Shown here: positions 1-11,740 of the stretch, piece after piece
How the letters are laid out: every line of letters starts with the position of its first letter
Numbering within the stretch: position 1 is the first letter of the stretch
Assembly: GCA_943736015.1 (NCBI GenBank)
Contig: OX031072.1
Location: 11,745,501 to 11,809,500, forward strand
DNA: 64,000 nucleotides
Direction of reading: 5' to 3'
Origin: Tridacna crocea
Lineage: Eukaryota > Mollusca > Bivalvia > Cardiida > Cardiidae
Made by a program: the position numbers and the translations under genes
The notes under the pieces: model-generated
The model's input: only the letters and a program-made list of their open reading frames with translations
What the model was told of the DNA's origin: nothing
Databases searched by the model: none

Positions 1-516
1 GCTTTTGCATAAAATTCAGCTGAATACCGTGTATCATATCAATATATTGGATGGTTCCTTTTGTCACATGGGGATTTTCTGATTAATATTATAATTTTCC
101 TTCACTTTATTTATAATTGAGAATTATTGCAGCATTTCTTCCAGAAAACATGTAGACTCTGATCAGATGCCACATGTCGCATGATGACTATCTATGCTTG
201 GCAGTACCTTTTTTTGTGACGCTTAACCATTCATTGTCTAATAACATCATTAGGGATTTAGCTTGGCGGGAAATCATACTGACCGAGGGCGGAGAAACGA
301 AATTTTGCACAACACTAAACATGTCAATAGACGGTACCGTGAAGTTTCCCTCTAATTTTCTGCAGTTACATAACTACCATCCTGATTTAGATAATTGATA
401 AAATGCAGAGTTTTTCCCAAGGATTGTAAAGCTAGAGCAAGATTGTTGCATTTGTCCATTCTTTATATCAATTATCAGTTCTGATTTATGCATTGCTTCC
501 TGCCTGTTTCCTTTTC
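1..516. other. gene-free AT-rich stretch
   Basis: No recognisable gene, RNA or repeat is seen here. A 74-codon open frame at 174-398 has no family resemblance and is within chance expectation for AT-rich DNA. Confidence 0.5.
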
Positions 517-567
517 TATTTAGAGAAAGAGAGAGAGAGGGAGAGACAGATAGAGAGACAGAGGGTT
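517..567. repeat. (GA)n-rich simple repeat
   Basis: Purine tract of GAGA steps interrupted by CAGATA and CAGAG. It is an ordinary microsatellite. Confidence 0.85.
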
Positions 568-689
568 ACTTCCAAAAAAAAAAAATGTTAACCGTTAGTT
601 TTCAGTATATATCAATAAAATGTATCATCAAAATATATGATAAACCTCTGTGAACAATAGAACTATTATCTGTTAAAAATAATGATACC

Positions 690-885
690 AGGATTGATTG
701 ATTGATTGGTGTTTAACGCCGTTTTCAACATTATTCCCGTTATATCGCGGCAACCAGTACACCTATCAATAAATTCCTTGAGTTTCATTTACCGGTACAC
801 GGCACAATATTCTTTCCAAGCCACTGGCTACTTTCCCACGTAGCCAGCGTCGGAAAAATGGTCAGCGGTGAGCGAAGAATGAATT
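690..885 (-). mobile_element. SINE with GATTGATT end, subfamily A
   Basis: The plus strand starts with four GATT steps and then GGTGTTTAACGCCGTTTTCA. On the minus strand this is the SINE 3' end: a conserved body (GCCGTTAAACACC) followed by an (ATCA)n-like tail. Further in, the CCACTGGCTACTTTCC block recurs at about 34225 and 44665, which defines a subfamily. No clear tRNA head remains on the right side, so this copy looks 5'-truncated or diverged. Confidence 0.65.
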
Positions 886-997
886 GTATCTTTCAGACGG
901 TTTTGTTAATACGCTTTATCTTTCAGAAAAAGGGGATAAGAGAGATACAGACAGAAATACAGACAGACAGATAGACCGAGAAACAGACATGTTATTC

Positions 998-1400
998 AGC
1001 GATACTTCGAAATTTAAGTCAATAGTTATTCAAAAAGGTATTGAGATCGTGATTGATGCTGATACATCTATTTCTAGAGAAAGCATACATCTGTATATCC
1101 ATACAAACCTTTAGAAATGAGCCATGCTTTGTGTAAAGGAGGCTTAATGCATCTGCAAAAAGTATCGACCCAGGATTGCGCAGGCTGACCTCGATGGAAA
1201 TATTTTGCTATTGGTCGATTTTCTGTATGTGGAAAGAACATTCTACCTCACGATTATGGCGATTGTCTAAAATAGTGGCTATTATGGATCCATAATTATG
1301 TGATGACTTGCTTGATAAAATGCACCTCGAAGGCGTATTAAAGCTCCATTTTGACAGAGCGTGGCTCATATATTGCATATATATATAAAATGTACGTATT
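998..1400 (+). repeat. dispersed repeat 'GTATCGACCCAGG' family, copy 1
   Basis: About 400 bp with TAATGCATCTGCAAAAAGTA, GTATCGACCCAGGATTGCGC, a near-palindromic GCGCAGGCTGACCT core and ATGGATCCATAATTATGTGA. Near-identical copies lie at 7847-8220 and 20470-20848 (minus). Fragments lie at 32600-32760, 39430-39645 (minus), 47910-47990 (minus) and 48640-48800 (minus). It is non-coding and its family is unknown to me. Confidence 0.75.
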
Positions 1401-1686
1401 GATCATTACTAGAACATACATTACGTGCAACCACGACGACTAGAACTAACCTTAAGCCAAACATAGTCAACTATTGATGTGTCTGTAGCAGACGACTTTT
1501 GAAAGCAGTGAGAAAAATAACGGGCATAATCTCCTTTTGTCTCATGTATTTACCAGCTGAGAAAAGTAAATCCAAAACTGCTATCAACACTATTCGAGTC
1601 GACCAAAGAAACTTACTCAATACAGAAAGCAATCTGGAATGTAACACAAAGAATGTAATAAGAAACAAGCAATTTCATTGAAATGA

Positions 1687-3228
1687 TATCCCCCGCCGAA
1701 AAGACCTTTTTTTATACAAACATAGAGGTATTGTGTTTTGCATGTACATGTGGCCTTTTTGTTATTGGTTCATGATGAAATTATAAATTAAGCTCCCTTT
1801 TTCCATGGCACAGCATTTCATTTCATAAAAATGTATATTAATGGTCCATAACAGGATTATACATTAGTATCCTTTTTCCAGAAATTGGCATTTCATGAAA
1901 TGAAAACAAATAAAGAAAATATACATTAAGCCCCCTTTTTCCATGACACATTATTATATATAAAGAAAAAAATTGTATCATCAGACTATCCAATGGAAGA
2001 CATGCATGAAGTCTCATCAAGTTTTATGAAGGACTTGAGAAGATATCCCTCTAACAATAAATGCTGCAACATTTCTGCCATTTCAAGCAGCTATAGCTGG
2101 AGACTAAAGTGTTGGCATTTTTAACATTTGACTGGGTAGCTCAATGGATATGTTGTGTTACTTGTGATCTAAAAGGGTTACCAATAAACTGAAGGATGGA
2201 CAGATGGATGGACAGACGGATGCACAATAGACTCATCAATCAACCAATAAAAATATGAAGTTTCATGAAACTATTTGCATAAGTTGGAGATACATTGATA
2301 AAAAATTAAATTGATGTAAAACATGAAGCCCCCTTATGCCATGATGCAGTAACAAATCCCAAAACCTTGACAATGTGCGTATGGTCATATGATTCTGTGA
2401 AAATTGCACCGAAATCTGCCAAGAAATGTGGAACACATTGCGTTCACAAGAAATATAATGAAAAAAAAAAACATGAAGCCAGCTTTTTACATGATGCAGC
2501 TACAAATCACAAAACCTGACAATATGCGATAGGTCACATGACGAGAAACATTCTGTGAAAATTCTATTCAAATCCGTCAAAGAAATGTGGGAGGATTTGC
2601 GATCACAAGAAATGAAAAAAAATATGAAGCCCCCCCCCCCCCCCTTTTCCATGATGCAGCTACAAATCGCAAAACATTGACAATATCCGATAGGGCATAT
2701 GACGAGGAACATTCTGTGAAAATCTTATTCAAATCCGTCAAGAAAGTAGGACGAATTGTGTTCACAAGAAGTAGAATGAAATGTAACAAGAAGCCCTTTT
2801 TCCATGACGCAGCTAGTAATCATAAAAGCATTGACAGAGTTGCGAGGTCAATCTGGGTTAAACTTTTTTTCCCCTTTATTTCCTAATGGTGGTAGATAGA
2901 TGTGACAAGTTGAATGTAAGAATTCTGTATAGTTTTCAAAAAAAGACTAAAAACATTACAAGTGCACAGAACCTCATCACTTAAAAATCGCTCCCAGTTG
3001 ACCATTTTGCATCGAATCAAAAAACAAAAAAAAAAAAAGTCTCGGGAGAATGGGTAATTGTACACATGGTATAAGGTTTCACGAAATTCCGTCCTGTGGA
3101 ATCGGAGATATTTGCCGGGCCAGATACACGGACAAACGGACGGACAGGCGGACGGACAAACAGACAGAAGGACGCACGGACGAACAACGCTAAAACTTTA
3201 TCCCTACGCCTTCAGCGGGGGATAATAA
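1687..3228 (+). mobile_element. Pearl-like (Helentron-type) non-autonomous element, copy I
   Basis: The left end reads TATCCCCCGCCGAA (from 1687) and the right end reads TTCAGCGGGGGATA (to about 3224), so the ends are inverted. Between them is an array of degenerate units of about 150 bp, each carrying GAAGCCCCCTTTTCCATGA-type sequence (about 1790, 1928, 2325, 2475, 2626, 2791). A GGAC/GACG microsatellite follows at 3120-3185. Tandem core plus tetranucleotide tract plus terminal hairpin is the layout described for bivalve Pearl elements, which have been linked to Helentrons. That family assignment is inference. No Rep/helicase ORF is present, so the copy is non-autonomous. Confidence 0.65.
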
Positions 3229-3424
3229 AAGCTTTTAAAAGTGACAAAACTCTTAAATGAGACAAAAACAGATAATGTTACGACCACAGAAGCTTTACTG
3301 ACAATATTATGAATTAAATTATGACTGATTAGTCCCTATCTCTAACGTCCTCGCAACGACACTCTTACTCTTCAATTTTGCTAGGCATGTTCGCTTTTCA
3401 GAAAATTATGCATGTATTAGACTA

Positions 3425-3624
3425 AAAAATATCTGTGTTTAGGGCTTCCCTACCCTACCCAGAAGATGCTGTGGATCCTAAACTGTTTACGCTTCGATTG
3501 GAAAAAATCTGTCGGGTGTGATTTCGGTACAAGGTCCATGAAAAAAATCTGGAAAAAAATCATAAATCCCTGTTTACTCTACCTACAGCATCTCGGACCG
3601 AAACCCTACACACAGATTTTTTTT
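3425..3624. mobile_element. palindromic MITE (TCTGTGTNTAGGG ends), copy I
   Basis: The left end AAAATATCTGTGTTTAGGG mirrors the right end CCCTACACACAGATTTTT. Inner blocks AGATGCTG and CAGCATCT also pair, so about 200 bp can fold on itself. The same element lies at 9467-9679 and 19010-19218. No clear target duplication is visible. Confidence 0.7.
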
Positions 3625-5927
3625 GTAAGGCCTTAGAGGTATTATACAGTGTATAGATAGGAATCTACATGAATAAAAAACAGTATGGACATAATTCTGC
3701 GTTATGTCATTTACTTTGCCGAGTTGAATCTCACACGTTGTGAAATAGTAGAGACTGAACCTGAAAAGATTGTTAACATTTAACCATCTCTTTTTTTATG
3801 TTGTTAACGAATGAATTCAACAACTTTATGAATATATATCTATTTGCTTTCTACGTATGTAATGAATTTATTTGTACTATCTGACAATTAATTAATAATA
3901 AATTTATTCGTCATCTTATCAGCAAGAACTTGTGATCGGTAAAGTCTTTTTCTCTAATCAAGTCTTTTGTCATTTTGTAGGCTTTTGAATGTTAAAAGGT
4001 AAATCATGTCAATTAATACTTGATTACTTCTTCATTTCTATGGTCAACTCCTGTTCAAAGTCCAAATTTGCACATGTCTGTAGGTTGACCAGTGCATATT
4101 CTCCTGATTATTTTGGTTGATTAATTGTGCGGTGCTATGTGCTACAGCTGCAATAGCTACAAAATATTGATGTTTGTCTAATTCTTGTCTGGAGGTCATT
4201 TTAGTTATTTCAGTTTTGTGAATTGCACTTGAGCATGAATAAAGTCGTTCGTATTTGTAACAATTCTGAAAAAAATAAACAGGTTAATCCTCCCAATGAT
4301 GATGAAATATGTGCGTAATTTAGAGGACCTGACTAAGTATCTAGCACAGCATTCATGAAGATTAAGAACTCCAGTTATGACGTAGGATTGGTCGTTTGTT
4401 TAGGGTTCGAGGGCGTGCAAACAGTGTTTAAATATATCATGAATGAGGGCTGTTCAAATATTTATGTTTTCTAATCTCTTGCTAAGTCTATCATTTCGTC
4501 CTTGCAACAGTGCCTTAAGTGTCTCCAACGCCGAAAGCCCGAATGTCTGTTCCTGAGTATGACTTAGTCAGGAATCGAACTATCGATCTTTCACACATAT
4601 GTGTCTGCTTGATAACAGTTTCTATTTTTTTCTGACAGATGACATTACATCATTCTAGCCAGTACATTAGATGGCCTAGACAACGCAGTAGAGTATTATA
4701 GTTTATATCAGCCTCAACCAGTTTTCTGTTGAGAAATCAATACAAAATTAAATTCTAACCATTCAAAAAGAGTCTAGATGATATAACCATTGTTTTCTGT
4801 GTTTCTGTCTCTCTGTTCGCCTCGCTCTATCATTTCAACACAGACTCCATTTTCGGTTAGTTTTCCCGTTAGACACAGTGTTTTTAAAGGTCTTTGTATT
4901 TTAAAGTCTAATATTCAGTTGAAGGCAGCATTCTTTCATTTAAATGTCTGCTATGTTTTTTGTGCATTTTGAGGTAAACATTGACTTATATAAAAGTCTT
5001 CGAAGATCTAAATAGCGTGAATCTAAGCTTCTCCAAGCTGACAATTAGACTAGACCAGTCTGAAAAAAAGAAAATAGCTGAAAACGAATTACTGTTTGTT
5101 TAGTCTTGAAAGACCTGAAATGTTGTTTTTATAGCAAGTCTAGGTTTATGCTAAGTACAACAGGATTACTTGACTGGAATGTTCGTGGAATTTAAGCAAG
5201 AAATGCGAGGTGTTACTATATGACTCACTTAGTAAGAAAGCATTGCACCAAATATTTGCGACCAGTGAAATTCGGAATCAGCCTATTCATTTTCGCTGTA
5301 AGATCGGGGTCTATTGTTTACTTACCACATGCTAAAGCAATGACAACATTCGTTATTCAGGTAGATTCAGATTGGACCTAAAAAGACCGCTACCAACTTT
5401 GCACATTCACATATCCTACAGAAGTTATGTTAAGTGTGTCATTGTGAGGATGTGATATGTCAGGAGTTATTATGAAAACTTGATTCACAGTGTTATCGGT
5501 ATGAACTTATAATCGGTATAATTTTGTGCCTCATTTAAATGTTTTGTCTGTTATCAAATAAAAAGTGGTGATCGCTGATGACTGATTATCTATATAAGGT
5601 CTAAAACTGTGTCACAGAGTTTTTGAATATAGTTATTATGTATTACCATGGACGACATGAATATTCGTGTTTCTGAACCCTAACTCTTCCTAATAGTCAT
5701 CTCTTGCCATAGTACTATTCTCGTAATTCGTAGATATGATCTGGTCTGGGATCGAAACAAAGACCACCAGTTATAACAGCGGTTTATCTGTTTGATTGAC
5801 CAGCGGTCGTTTTAATATTCGTTAAAGGTCTTTTTCGTTCTCAGCAATGACAAAAACGACTCAATAAATAATTGAGTGTGTAACAGTTTTCTGTAGGAAA
5901 TATCACATATATTATTATCATATCACT

Positions 5928-6150
5928 GAGATTGATTGCATGGTGTTTAATGTCGCTTTAAACACAATTTGAGTCAAATCACGGTAACATCACACATTCG
6001 TGTATTTCCTGGGTTTCAAAACACAAGGGTAAGGCTCTGAAGTGTCCTACCCGAGGAAACTCCCTCTAAAACTTAGTGGATCCACTGAGGCTCGAATTAG
6101 CAGTCTCCAATTCACGAGTCCCGCTCTTTACAACTGAACCAAGCAGGACG
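5928..6150 (-). mobile_element. full-length tRNA-derived SINE, (ATCA)n-tailed family
   Basis: Read on the minus strand, the head holds a tRNA-like A box (TGGTTCAGTTGTAAAGAGC) and B box (AATTCGAGCC) at about 6075-6149. The body contains the conserved segment ending GACATTAAACACC, and the tail reads GCAATCAATCTC. This is the clearest complete copy of the family in the window. The same insertion is present without its head at about 14240-14378 in arm 1 of the palindrome, so it predates the duplication. Confidence 0.75.
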
Positions 6151-6405
6151 TCCTATCTATTTGAACAAGGCACTGTATCCCGGGATATGATAAGTCTATT
6201 ACCGTATTTTATCAAACTTGCTTATAGTCTCATTTCTATTTTCTGACTTAATATCAGTTCTTTAGTTGAGACACATTTCACTAGTGTTAAAATATTTAGG
6301 AACATTCTAAAACCGTTAGCTGACTGGGCGGTTCAGATCCAACCCCGCATCATTAACGTGTATAACTCAGAGTTAATTCAATTGTTTGTGAACTGATAGA
6401 GTGGT

Positions 6406-7227
6406 TGATTTTGCCAACACGAATGATTTCTTAAAGGTCGAAACATGTTCTGCAAAAGTTGAGAAAAAGTGTATCATTGCGAGGACGAGATAGATTGAGA
6501 CTAAGTAGTCATATTTTAATTCATAATCTTGTCAGCAAGAATTTATTTTTCATATTTATTTTGCGTTCCATTTTTAGTGTTTTGTCAGTTTTAAAAGTCT
6601 TTTATTTCTTATACCTCTTTTTACATATGTACAAACTTTCTTTACTGTAGACATTCCCTTGCTTCTCTCGAAACGTATTGGTTTTTAATTTGCGTGGTAA
6701 ATGTAGACAGCACTTTTTGCACAAAACTGAGATAATAGGAAAAATTGCTCGTCGTTTTTGTGTGTGTGTGTGGTTTTTTTTTTCACACTGCTTTCAAGGA
6801 TCGTCTGCTGCAGACACGTCAATTGTCGGATGTGTGTGTGGGGGTGGAGGGGGGGGGGGTTCGTGGCAGTGGTCGTGATTGCACGATTTGAACAATATGG
6901 TCTCGTAATCGTCAAAATCATTAATTCATACATTATTCGACATACGTACTGAGGTTTGTATGGACATATATGCTCGCTCTCGCCCTCTCCGTCCAATCAC
7001 CTCCGGTGGACACTACAGATCCTGATCTAATTTTGTATAATTTTACTTAATCTTACTTTGTTCTGCATCCTGTGTTGAATTTCATTCATAATGTTTCAAT
7101 ATCGAGAACTTTATTATAAACATTGTTTTCTTTAATAGTAAAAAAAGTCTAATAGCCAACACAGAAATTGGAAAATTAAGTAATGCAGGACATGCCTTGG
7201 CATAGTGAAACCATACACGATAATAAG
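6406..7227. other. spacer between copy I and the palindrome
   Basis: Apart from the GAGGACG module at 6440-6605, this holds a short GT tract (about 6759) and a G-run (6850-6860). No gene is seen. Confidence 0.5.
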
Positions 7228-7322
7228 TCTGTAGTATACTGGTCTGTCCCATAGATAGATGTAAAGGTATAATGTAGTCGGGTACAGGTATGGTGATATA
7301 TCGTGCGGCCGTATCGACATTT

Positions 7323-7395
7323 GGTTCGGTAGCTCAGTTGGTTAGAGTGCAGGAACGGTATTCGTGAGGCCCTAGGTTCGAATCCCGGTCGAGCC
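7323..7395 (+). mobile_element. tRNA-like SINE head, arm 1
   Basis: A 73-nt cloverleaf can be drawn. Acceptor arms are GGTTCGG and TCGAGCC with G-T pairs, the D arm is GCTCAGTTGGTTAGAGT, and the T loop is GGTTCGAATCC. The anticodon loop ACGGTAT has C where U33 is expected, and its stem has a mismatch. It continues into non-tRNA sequence and is mirrored in arm 2. I therefore call it a SINE head rather than a working tRNA gene. Its 3' extent is unclear, to about 7450. Confidence 0.6.
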
Positions 7396-7846
7396 GCGAC
7401 ATATTTTTCACCACCTGTTATTTTACGCCCGATCTGAATGTACAAAATACATTGGTAGCTTCTAAACTTTGATATGTAATAAGCAAACAGGACAAATTCA
7501 TGATGCCGCTATCTTTAAGTGAACAATTACAGAAATATTGAATCTATTGTAAATTGTAATATCTCCTTTTGTTTTTGCCTGAACATTATGATAAATGGGA
7601 CTATGATGCAGGGGAAAATTAAAAACATAACAAAAAAGATGGTCGATTTCTAAAGAAAAGCAAAAGCTAAAATAAAAAAACCCTAACTCATTTTTGTTAC
7701 CATCTTTATCATCGTAATTTATAAAGTGATAATGTTACGTCGACCATGTATTAGCGAGCTTTGAAAATAGAGAAACTCTCCATTCAAGTACAGTGTTTTC
7801 CTTTTGTTCCAGTATTTTAAGGGCAAACTTCTATATGGCGTCAAAG

Positions 7847-8235
7847 GCGATACTTCGAAATTTAAGTCAATAGTTATTCAAAAAGGTATTGAGATCGTGA
7901 TTGATGCTGATACATCTATTTCTAGAGAGAAAGCATACATCTGTATATCCATACAAACCTTTAGAAATGAGCCTTGCTTTGTGTAAAGGAGGCTTAATGC
8001 ATCTGCAAAAAGTATCGACCCAGGATTGCGCAGGCTGACCTCGATGGAATTATTTTGCTATTGGTCGATTTTCTGTATGTCGAAAGAACATTCTACCTCA
8101 CGATTATGGCAATTGTCTAAAATAGTGGCAATTATGGATCCATAATTATGTGATGACTTGCTCGATAAAATGCACCTCGAAGGCGTATTAAAGCCCCATT
8201 TATATATTGCATATATGTAAAATATACATGTTGAT
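7847..8235 (+). repeat. GTATCGACCCAGG repeat, copy 2
   Basis: Near-identical to 998-1410. Here it runs directly into the Pearl-like array at about 8240, where copy I has about 900 bp of other sequence. Confidence 0.75.
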
Positions 8236-8239
8236 CAAA

Positions 8240-9292
8240 TATATATTGCATATGAAGCCCCCTTTTTCCATGATACAGTGATAAATTGCAAAACCCTGAC
8301 AACACACGCTAAGGTCACATGATCTGTGAAAATCTCATCCAAATTTGTTGTAATTAAAGTGGTATTGGTGAAAAATGAAATATAACATGAAGCCCTCTTA
8401 TTCCATGATGCAGTAACAAATCCCCAAACCTTGACAATGTGCGTTAGGTCACATGATTCTGTGAATATTGCACCGAAATCTGCCAAGAAATGTGGAAGGC
8501 ATTGCGTTTACAAGAAATAGAGTGAAAAAACATGAAGCCCCCATTTCCCACGATGCAGCTACAAATCGCCAAACCTTGACAATATGCGATAGGTCACATG
8601 ACGAGAAACATTATGTGAAAATTCAATTCAAATCCGTCAAAGAAATGTGGGAGGTGTTGCGATCACAAAAAAATGGAATTAAAAAAAACAACAAAAAAAA
8701 CATGAAGCCCCCTTTTCGATGATGCAGCTACAGATTTCAAAACAAAACATTGACAATATGCGATTGGGCACATGACGAGGAACATTCTGTGAAAATTTGG
8801 TTCAAATCCGTCACGAAATGTAGGAGGAATTGTATTCACAAGAAGCAGAATGAAATATGCTATGAAGCCCCTTTTTTCCATGACGCAGCTAGTAATCGCA
8901 AAAGCATTGACAGAGTTGCGAAGTCAATCTGGGTTAAACCTTTTCTCCTTCATTTCCTAATGGTGGTAGATACATGTGAATGTAAAAATTCTGTACAGTT
9001 TTTAATAAGACTAAAAACATTTCAAGTACACTGAACCGCGTAACTTAAAACTCGCTCCCAGTCGGCCATTTTGCATCGGATAAAAAAAAAAGTGTCTCGG
9101 GAGAATGGGTTATTGTACACATGGTATAAAGTTTCACGAAATTCTGTCCAGTGGAATCGGAGATATTTGCCGGGCCGGACACACGGACGGACGAACGGAC
9201 GGACGGACAGGCGGACGGACAAACAGACGGAAGGACGCACGGACGAACAACGCTAAAACTATATCCCTCCGCCTTCGGCGGGGGATAATAAA
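8240..9292 (+). mobile_element. Pearl-like element, copy II (5' end missing)
   Basis: Five core units start near 8253, 8391, 8534, 8704 and 8863, each opening with GAAGCCCCC and CCATGA. The GACG-type tract lies at 9178-9245. The 3' hairpin CCGCCTTCGGCGG is at 9269-9281, followed by GGGATAATA. The 5' inverted end seen at 1687 in copy I is absent, so the element is 5'-deleted here. The ORFs across the array are by-products of the repeat. Confidence 0.65.
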
Positions 9293-9296
9293 GGCT

Positions 9297-10530
9297 TTTT
9301 AAAAGTGACTGAACTCTTAAATGGGACAAAACAGATAATGTTACGACCATAAAAGCTTTATTGGCAATTATGACTAATTAGTCCCCAACTCTTATGACCT
9401 CACAACGACACACCACTCTTCAATTTTGTAAGGCATGTTCGCTTTTTAGAAAATTATGCATGTATTAGACTAAAAAATATCTGTGTTTAGGGCTTCCCTA
9501 CAGTACCCTACCTAGAAGATGCTGCCGATCCTTAACTGTTTACGCTACGATTGGAAAAAAGATCTGTCGGGTACGATTTCGGTAAAAGTTCCATAAAAAG
9601 AATCTGCAAAAAAATCATTAATCCCTACTTACCCTACCTACAGCATATCGGACCGAAACCCTACACACAGATTTTTGGTAAGGCCTTACAGGTATTATAC
9701 AGCCTATAGATTATGAATCTACACGGATAAAAAAAGTATGGACATAATTCTGCGTTATGTCATTTACTTTGCTGAGTTATATCTAACACGTTGTGTCAGC
9801 TCAGGATTTGTGAACATTTCTAAAGCCTCTTAAGGTCAGTAAAACGCTTGTCGACAACCAAACTGTTCTGAAGCCAGAAAATGAAACTGTTAGCGGGTTT
9901 AAACAAGATAAAAGATTTCAAAGATTGTCCGGAAAATAATGCACTGTTCTAATTGATAAGAATAAGATCAGGCATTCCTTCCTATAGAAAACTAATACAC
10001 ACTTTGTCACTTAGATCGGATCATAACCAGGAATAAAGCGAATAGTACTTTGGCAAGGGATGACTGATAGGACAAGAGTTAAGATTCAGATGCGAGCAGA
10101 CAAACCAACAGCACGGCCTTTAACCTAGTATAGCTAATCAGTCATCAACCATATTTTTTTATATGATGAATAAAGTATTTAAATAGGACGGGATTTATTT
10201 CCTTCAAAAAAATCTTGCCGTCAAGATTATGCATTGAGTTATAACAGACAAAACATTTCAATGAGGCAGAAAATTATACAGATTATAAATTCATGCCGCT
10301 AAGATTATAAATCAAGTAATCACTGATAACTCCCGACCTGTCACGTCCTCATAACGTCACACTCACACTTTAAACTCTGTGTAACATGTCTCTCCATATG
10401 TATAGTTGGTAGCAGTCTTATTCAGTCCAATCTAACTCTACCCAAATCATCAATATCTTCTTAGTTTTTACATGTAAGTGAACAGAAGGGTCCCAATCTT
10501 ATGCGAAACTGAACTGACCAATCCGCAAAT
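9297..10530 (-). repeat. minus-strand GAGGACGT modules of arm 1
   Basis: Two modules point left. One is at 9297-9450, with a mutated core GACCTC at 9396. The other is at about 10010-10530, with GTCCTC at 10345. The second carries a longer flank (TTCATTTTCGC, TTCTGTTCACTTACATGTAA, TAGATTTAGATTGGACT in reverse complement) that also flanks the plus-strand module at 13560-14035. The two therefore behave as divergent terminal inverted repeats of about 0.5 kb around a 4-kb interior. Confidence 0.65.
9467..9679. mobile_element. palindromic MITE, copy II
   Basis: Same ends as at 3425-3624 (CTGTGTTTAGGG and CCCTACACACAG), with a few extra bases at CTACAGTACC. Confidence 0.7.
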
Positions 10531-10879
10531 GATTGATGCAATCTGTTCTTACTAATTGGTTCATAATGCTTATCTCGAATAGTGTGCTAAAACTCCGTGG
10601 CTTTTACAATCGTATAAACATAATGTACGTAGCAGGCGGTCCGTATTGCAAAAATACAGTATTGTAAGAAAAACGATTAAACGAAGATTACATCGCTTTA
10701 ATTATTTCTTTTTTTTTTGCGGGGCTGCTATTATGTTATGTTGTTCTACACTCCATGAAGGATTTCAAACATATTATTTCGATCTCGAGGTTTTTGTCTA
10801 GTCTGCATTTGTTTCAAAATGCATGAAAAACATCTTATAACATTAACAGAACTGAAAGAAACTTATCTTCATCTATACA

Positions 10880-11018
10880 CAGGCCCGTAGGAACAACCAT
10901 GGTAATTGAAATTACCCTTTGTCCCAGAGAATTTCAGTCGACGCAAAATTTTCCAAAAAATACAAGTTAGCCCCCCCCCCCCCTCCCCTCCAATTTTGAA
11001 TTGCTTCCTACGTGCCTG
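10880..11018. mobile_element. CAGG-ended MITE, arm 1
   Basis: Left end CAGGCCCGTAGGAACA; right end, in reverse complement, CAGGCACGTAGGAAGC (14 of 16 identical). The interior includes a C-run at about 10972-10983. The arm 2 copy lies at 17320-17521 and is longer. CAGG ends recall hAT-type elements, but no target duplication was found. Confidence 0.65.
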
Positions 11019-11282
11019 ATTATTACATTAGAATCTTGTAATACAATGACCTTTGACACACTGCTTCAATCGGGAGAACTTGGCGAAAAATTCAACGGAG
11101 TCTATGTTAAAGGACATTTCAAATTGGAATCGAATATATTTATTTATTCATTGTCTACTTATTAATTTCCAAAATCAAATGCTAACTGAAGAGTGAAAAA
11201 TTGAAAAAGTTTAGGGTAACTTGCTAAATTTATCTAACCTAACCCAGTCACTTTTTCCAAACTCACTTTGTGACAGGCCAAA

Positions 11283-11740
11283 ATTTCCATTTCTCACATC
11301 TAGTAATGTAATGGAAAACTGCCCATTAAACTTTGTTTTATACAATATCTACACAGTTTCTATGTAGTTTCCGTTTCGTGTAACTGTAGAATGGACCGAA
11401 GATCGGGTGGTACAAAACTTGCAGCCTGATCTTTGATCTCTCCTGCCCGCTTACAGAAGCAATTTTTTTTTTAATCGCAGTATTATTGGATCTGGCACTG
11501 ACTGGATATTTCCATTTCTACCATCTAGTAATGTAGTGGAAAATTGCACATTAATTTTTAAATCATATATTTTTATACAATATCTATGTTGTTTCCGTTT
11601 CGTATTACTGTAGAGTGGACCGGAGATCAGGTGGTACAAAACTTGCAGTCTGATCTTCGATCTACTCTGCCCGTTCACGGACACAATAATTCTAAATTTT
11701 TCGTAATATTTGTTCTAGAACTGGCTGAAAGTTTCCATTT
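11283..11740 (+). repeat. two tandem ~225-bp units, arm 1 only
   Basis: Units begin TTTCCATTTCT at about 11283 and 11508, with a third partial start near 11730. Each holds TAGTAATGTA.TGGAAAA.TG, TGGACCG.AGATC.GGTGG and CTGCCCG.T.ACAG. Arm 2 (about 17040-17260, minus) has a single unit. Confidence 0.75.

Larger units (their letters stand above)
998..6405 (+). repeat. composite repeat block, copy I
   Basis: This block is homologous, in pieces, to both arms of the palindrome at 7.2-21.5 kb. 998-1410 matches 7847-8235. 2330-3754 matches 8250-9794. 3755-3891 matches 11896-12037. 3890-5275 matches 12189-13575. 5276-6058 matches 13576-14372. 6156-6405 matches 14640-14385 inverted. Relative to the palindrome it lacks about 2.1 kb (equivalent of 9795-11895) and about 150 bp (12038-12188). 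It also has extra sequence at 1410-2330 that includes the 5' side of the Pearl-like element. It encodes no long ORF. Confidence 0.8.
3238..6605. repeat. GAGGACGT modules of copy I
   Basis: Three copies of a 120-160 bp module occur: minus strand at 3238-3395 (GTCCTC at 3347), plus strand at 5410-5560 (GAGGAT at 5446) and plus strand at 6440-6605 (GAGGACG at 6481). Reading outward, the consensus is roughly ACATGT(C/T)CTACA, a GTGTGTCATTG stretch, GAGGACGT.ATAGGTCGGGA, an AT-rich stretch, then GCCTCATTTAAATGTTTTGTCT. The first two face away from each other like long terminal inverted repeats. The third lies outside the shared block. Confidence 0.65.

Noticed and set aside
2500-2886. Overlapping ORFs in the Pearl-like arrays (also 8235-9350 and 19377-20461)
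   Set aside because: They follow the ~150-bp repeat period and recur in each copy, which reflects the repeat and not selection for protein.
7323-7395. A functional tRNA gene (and its mirror at 21303-21375)
   Set aside because: The cloverleaf can be drawn, but position 33 is C, the anticodon stem has a mismatch, there is no clean T-run terminator, and it sits at the head of a repeated block.
8240-9250. CRISPR-like array
   Set aside because: The units are ~150 bp, imperfect and lack unique spacers between constant repeats. The setting is an animal genome.
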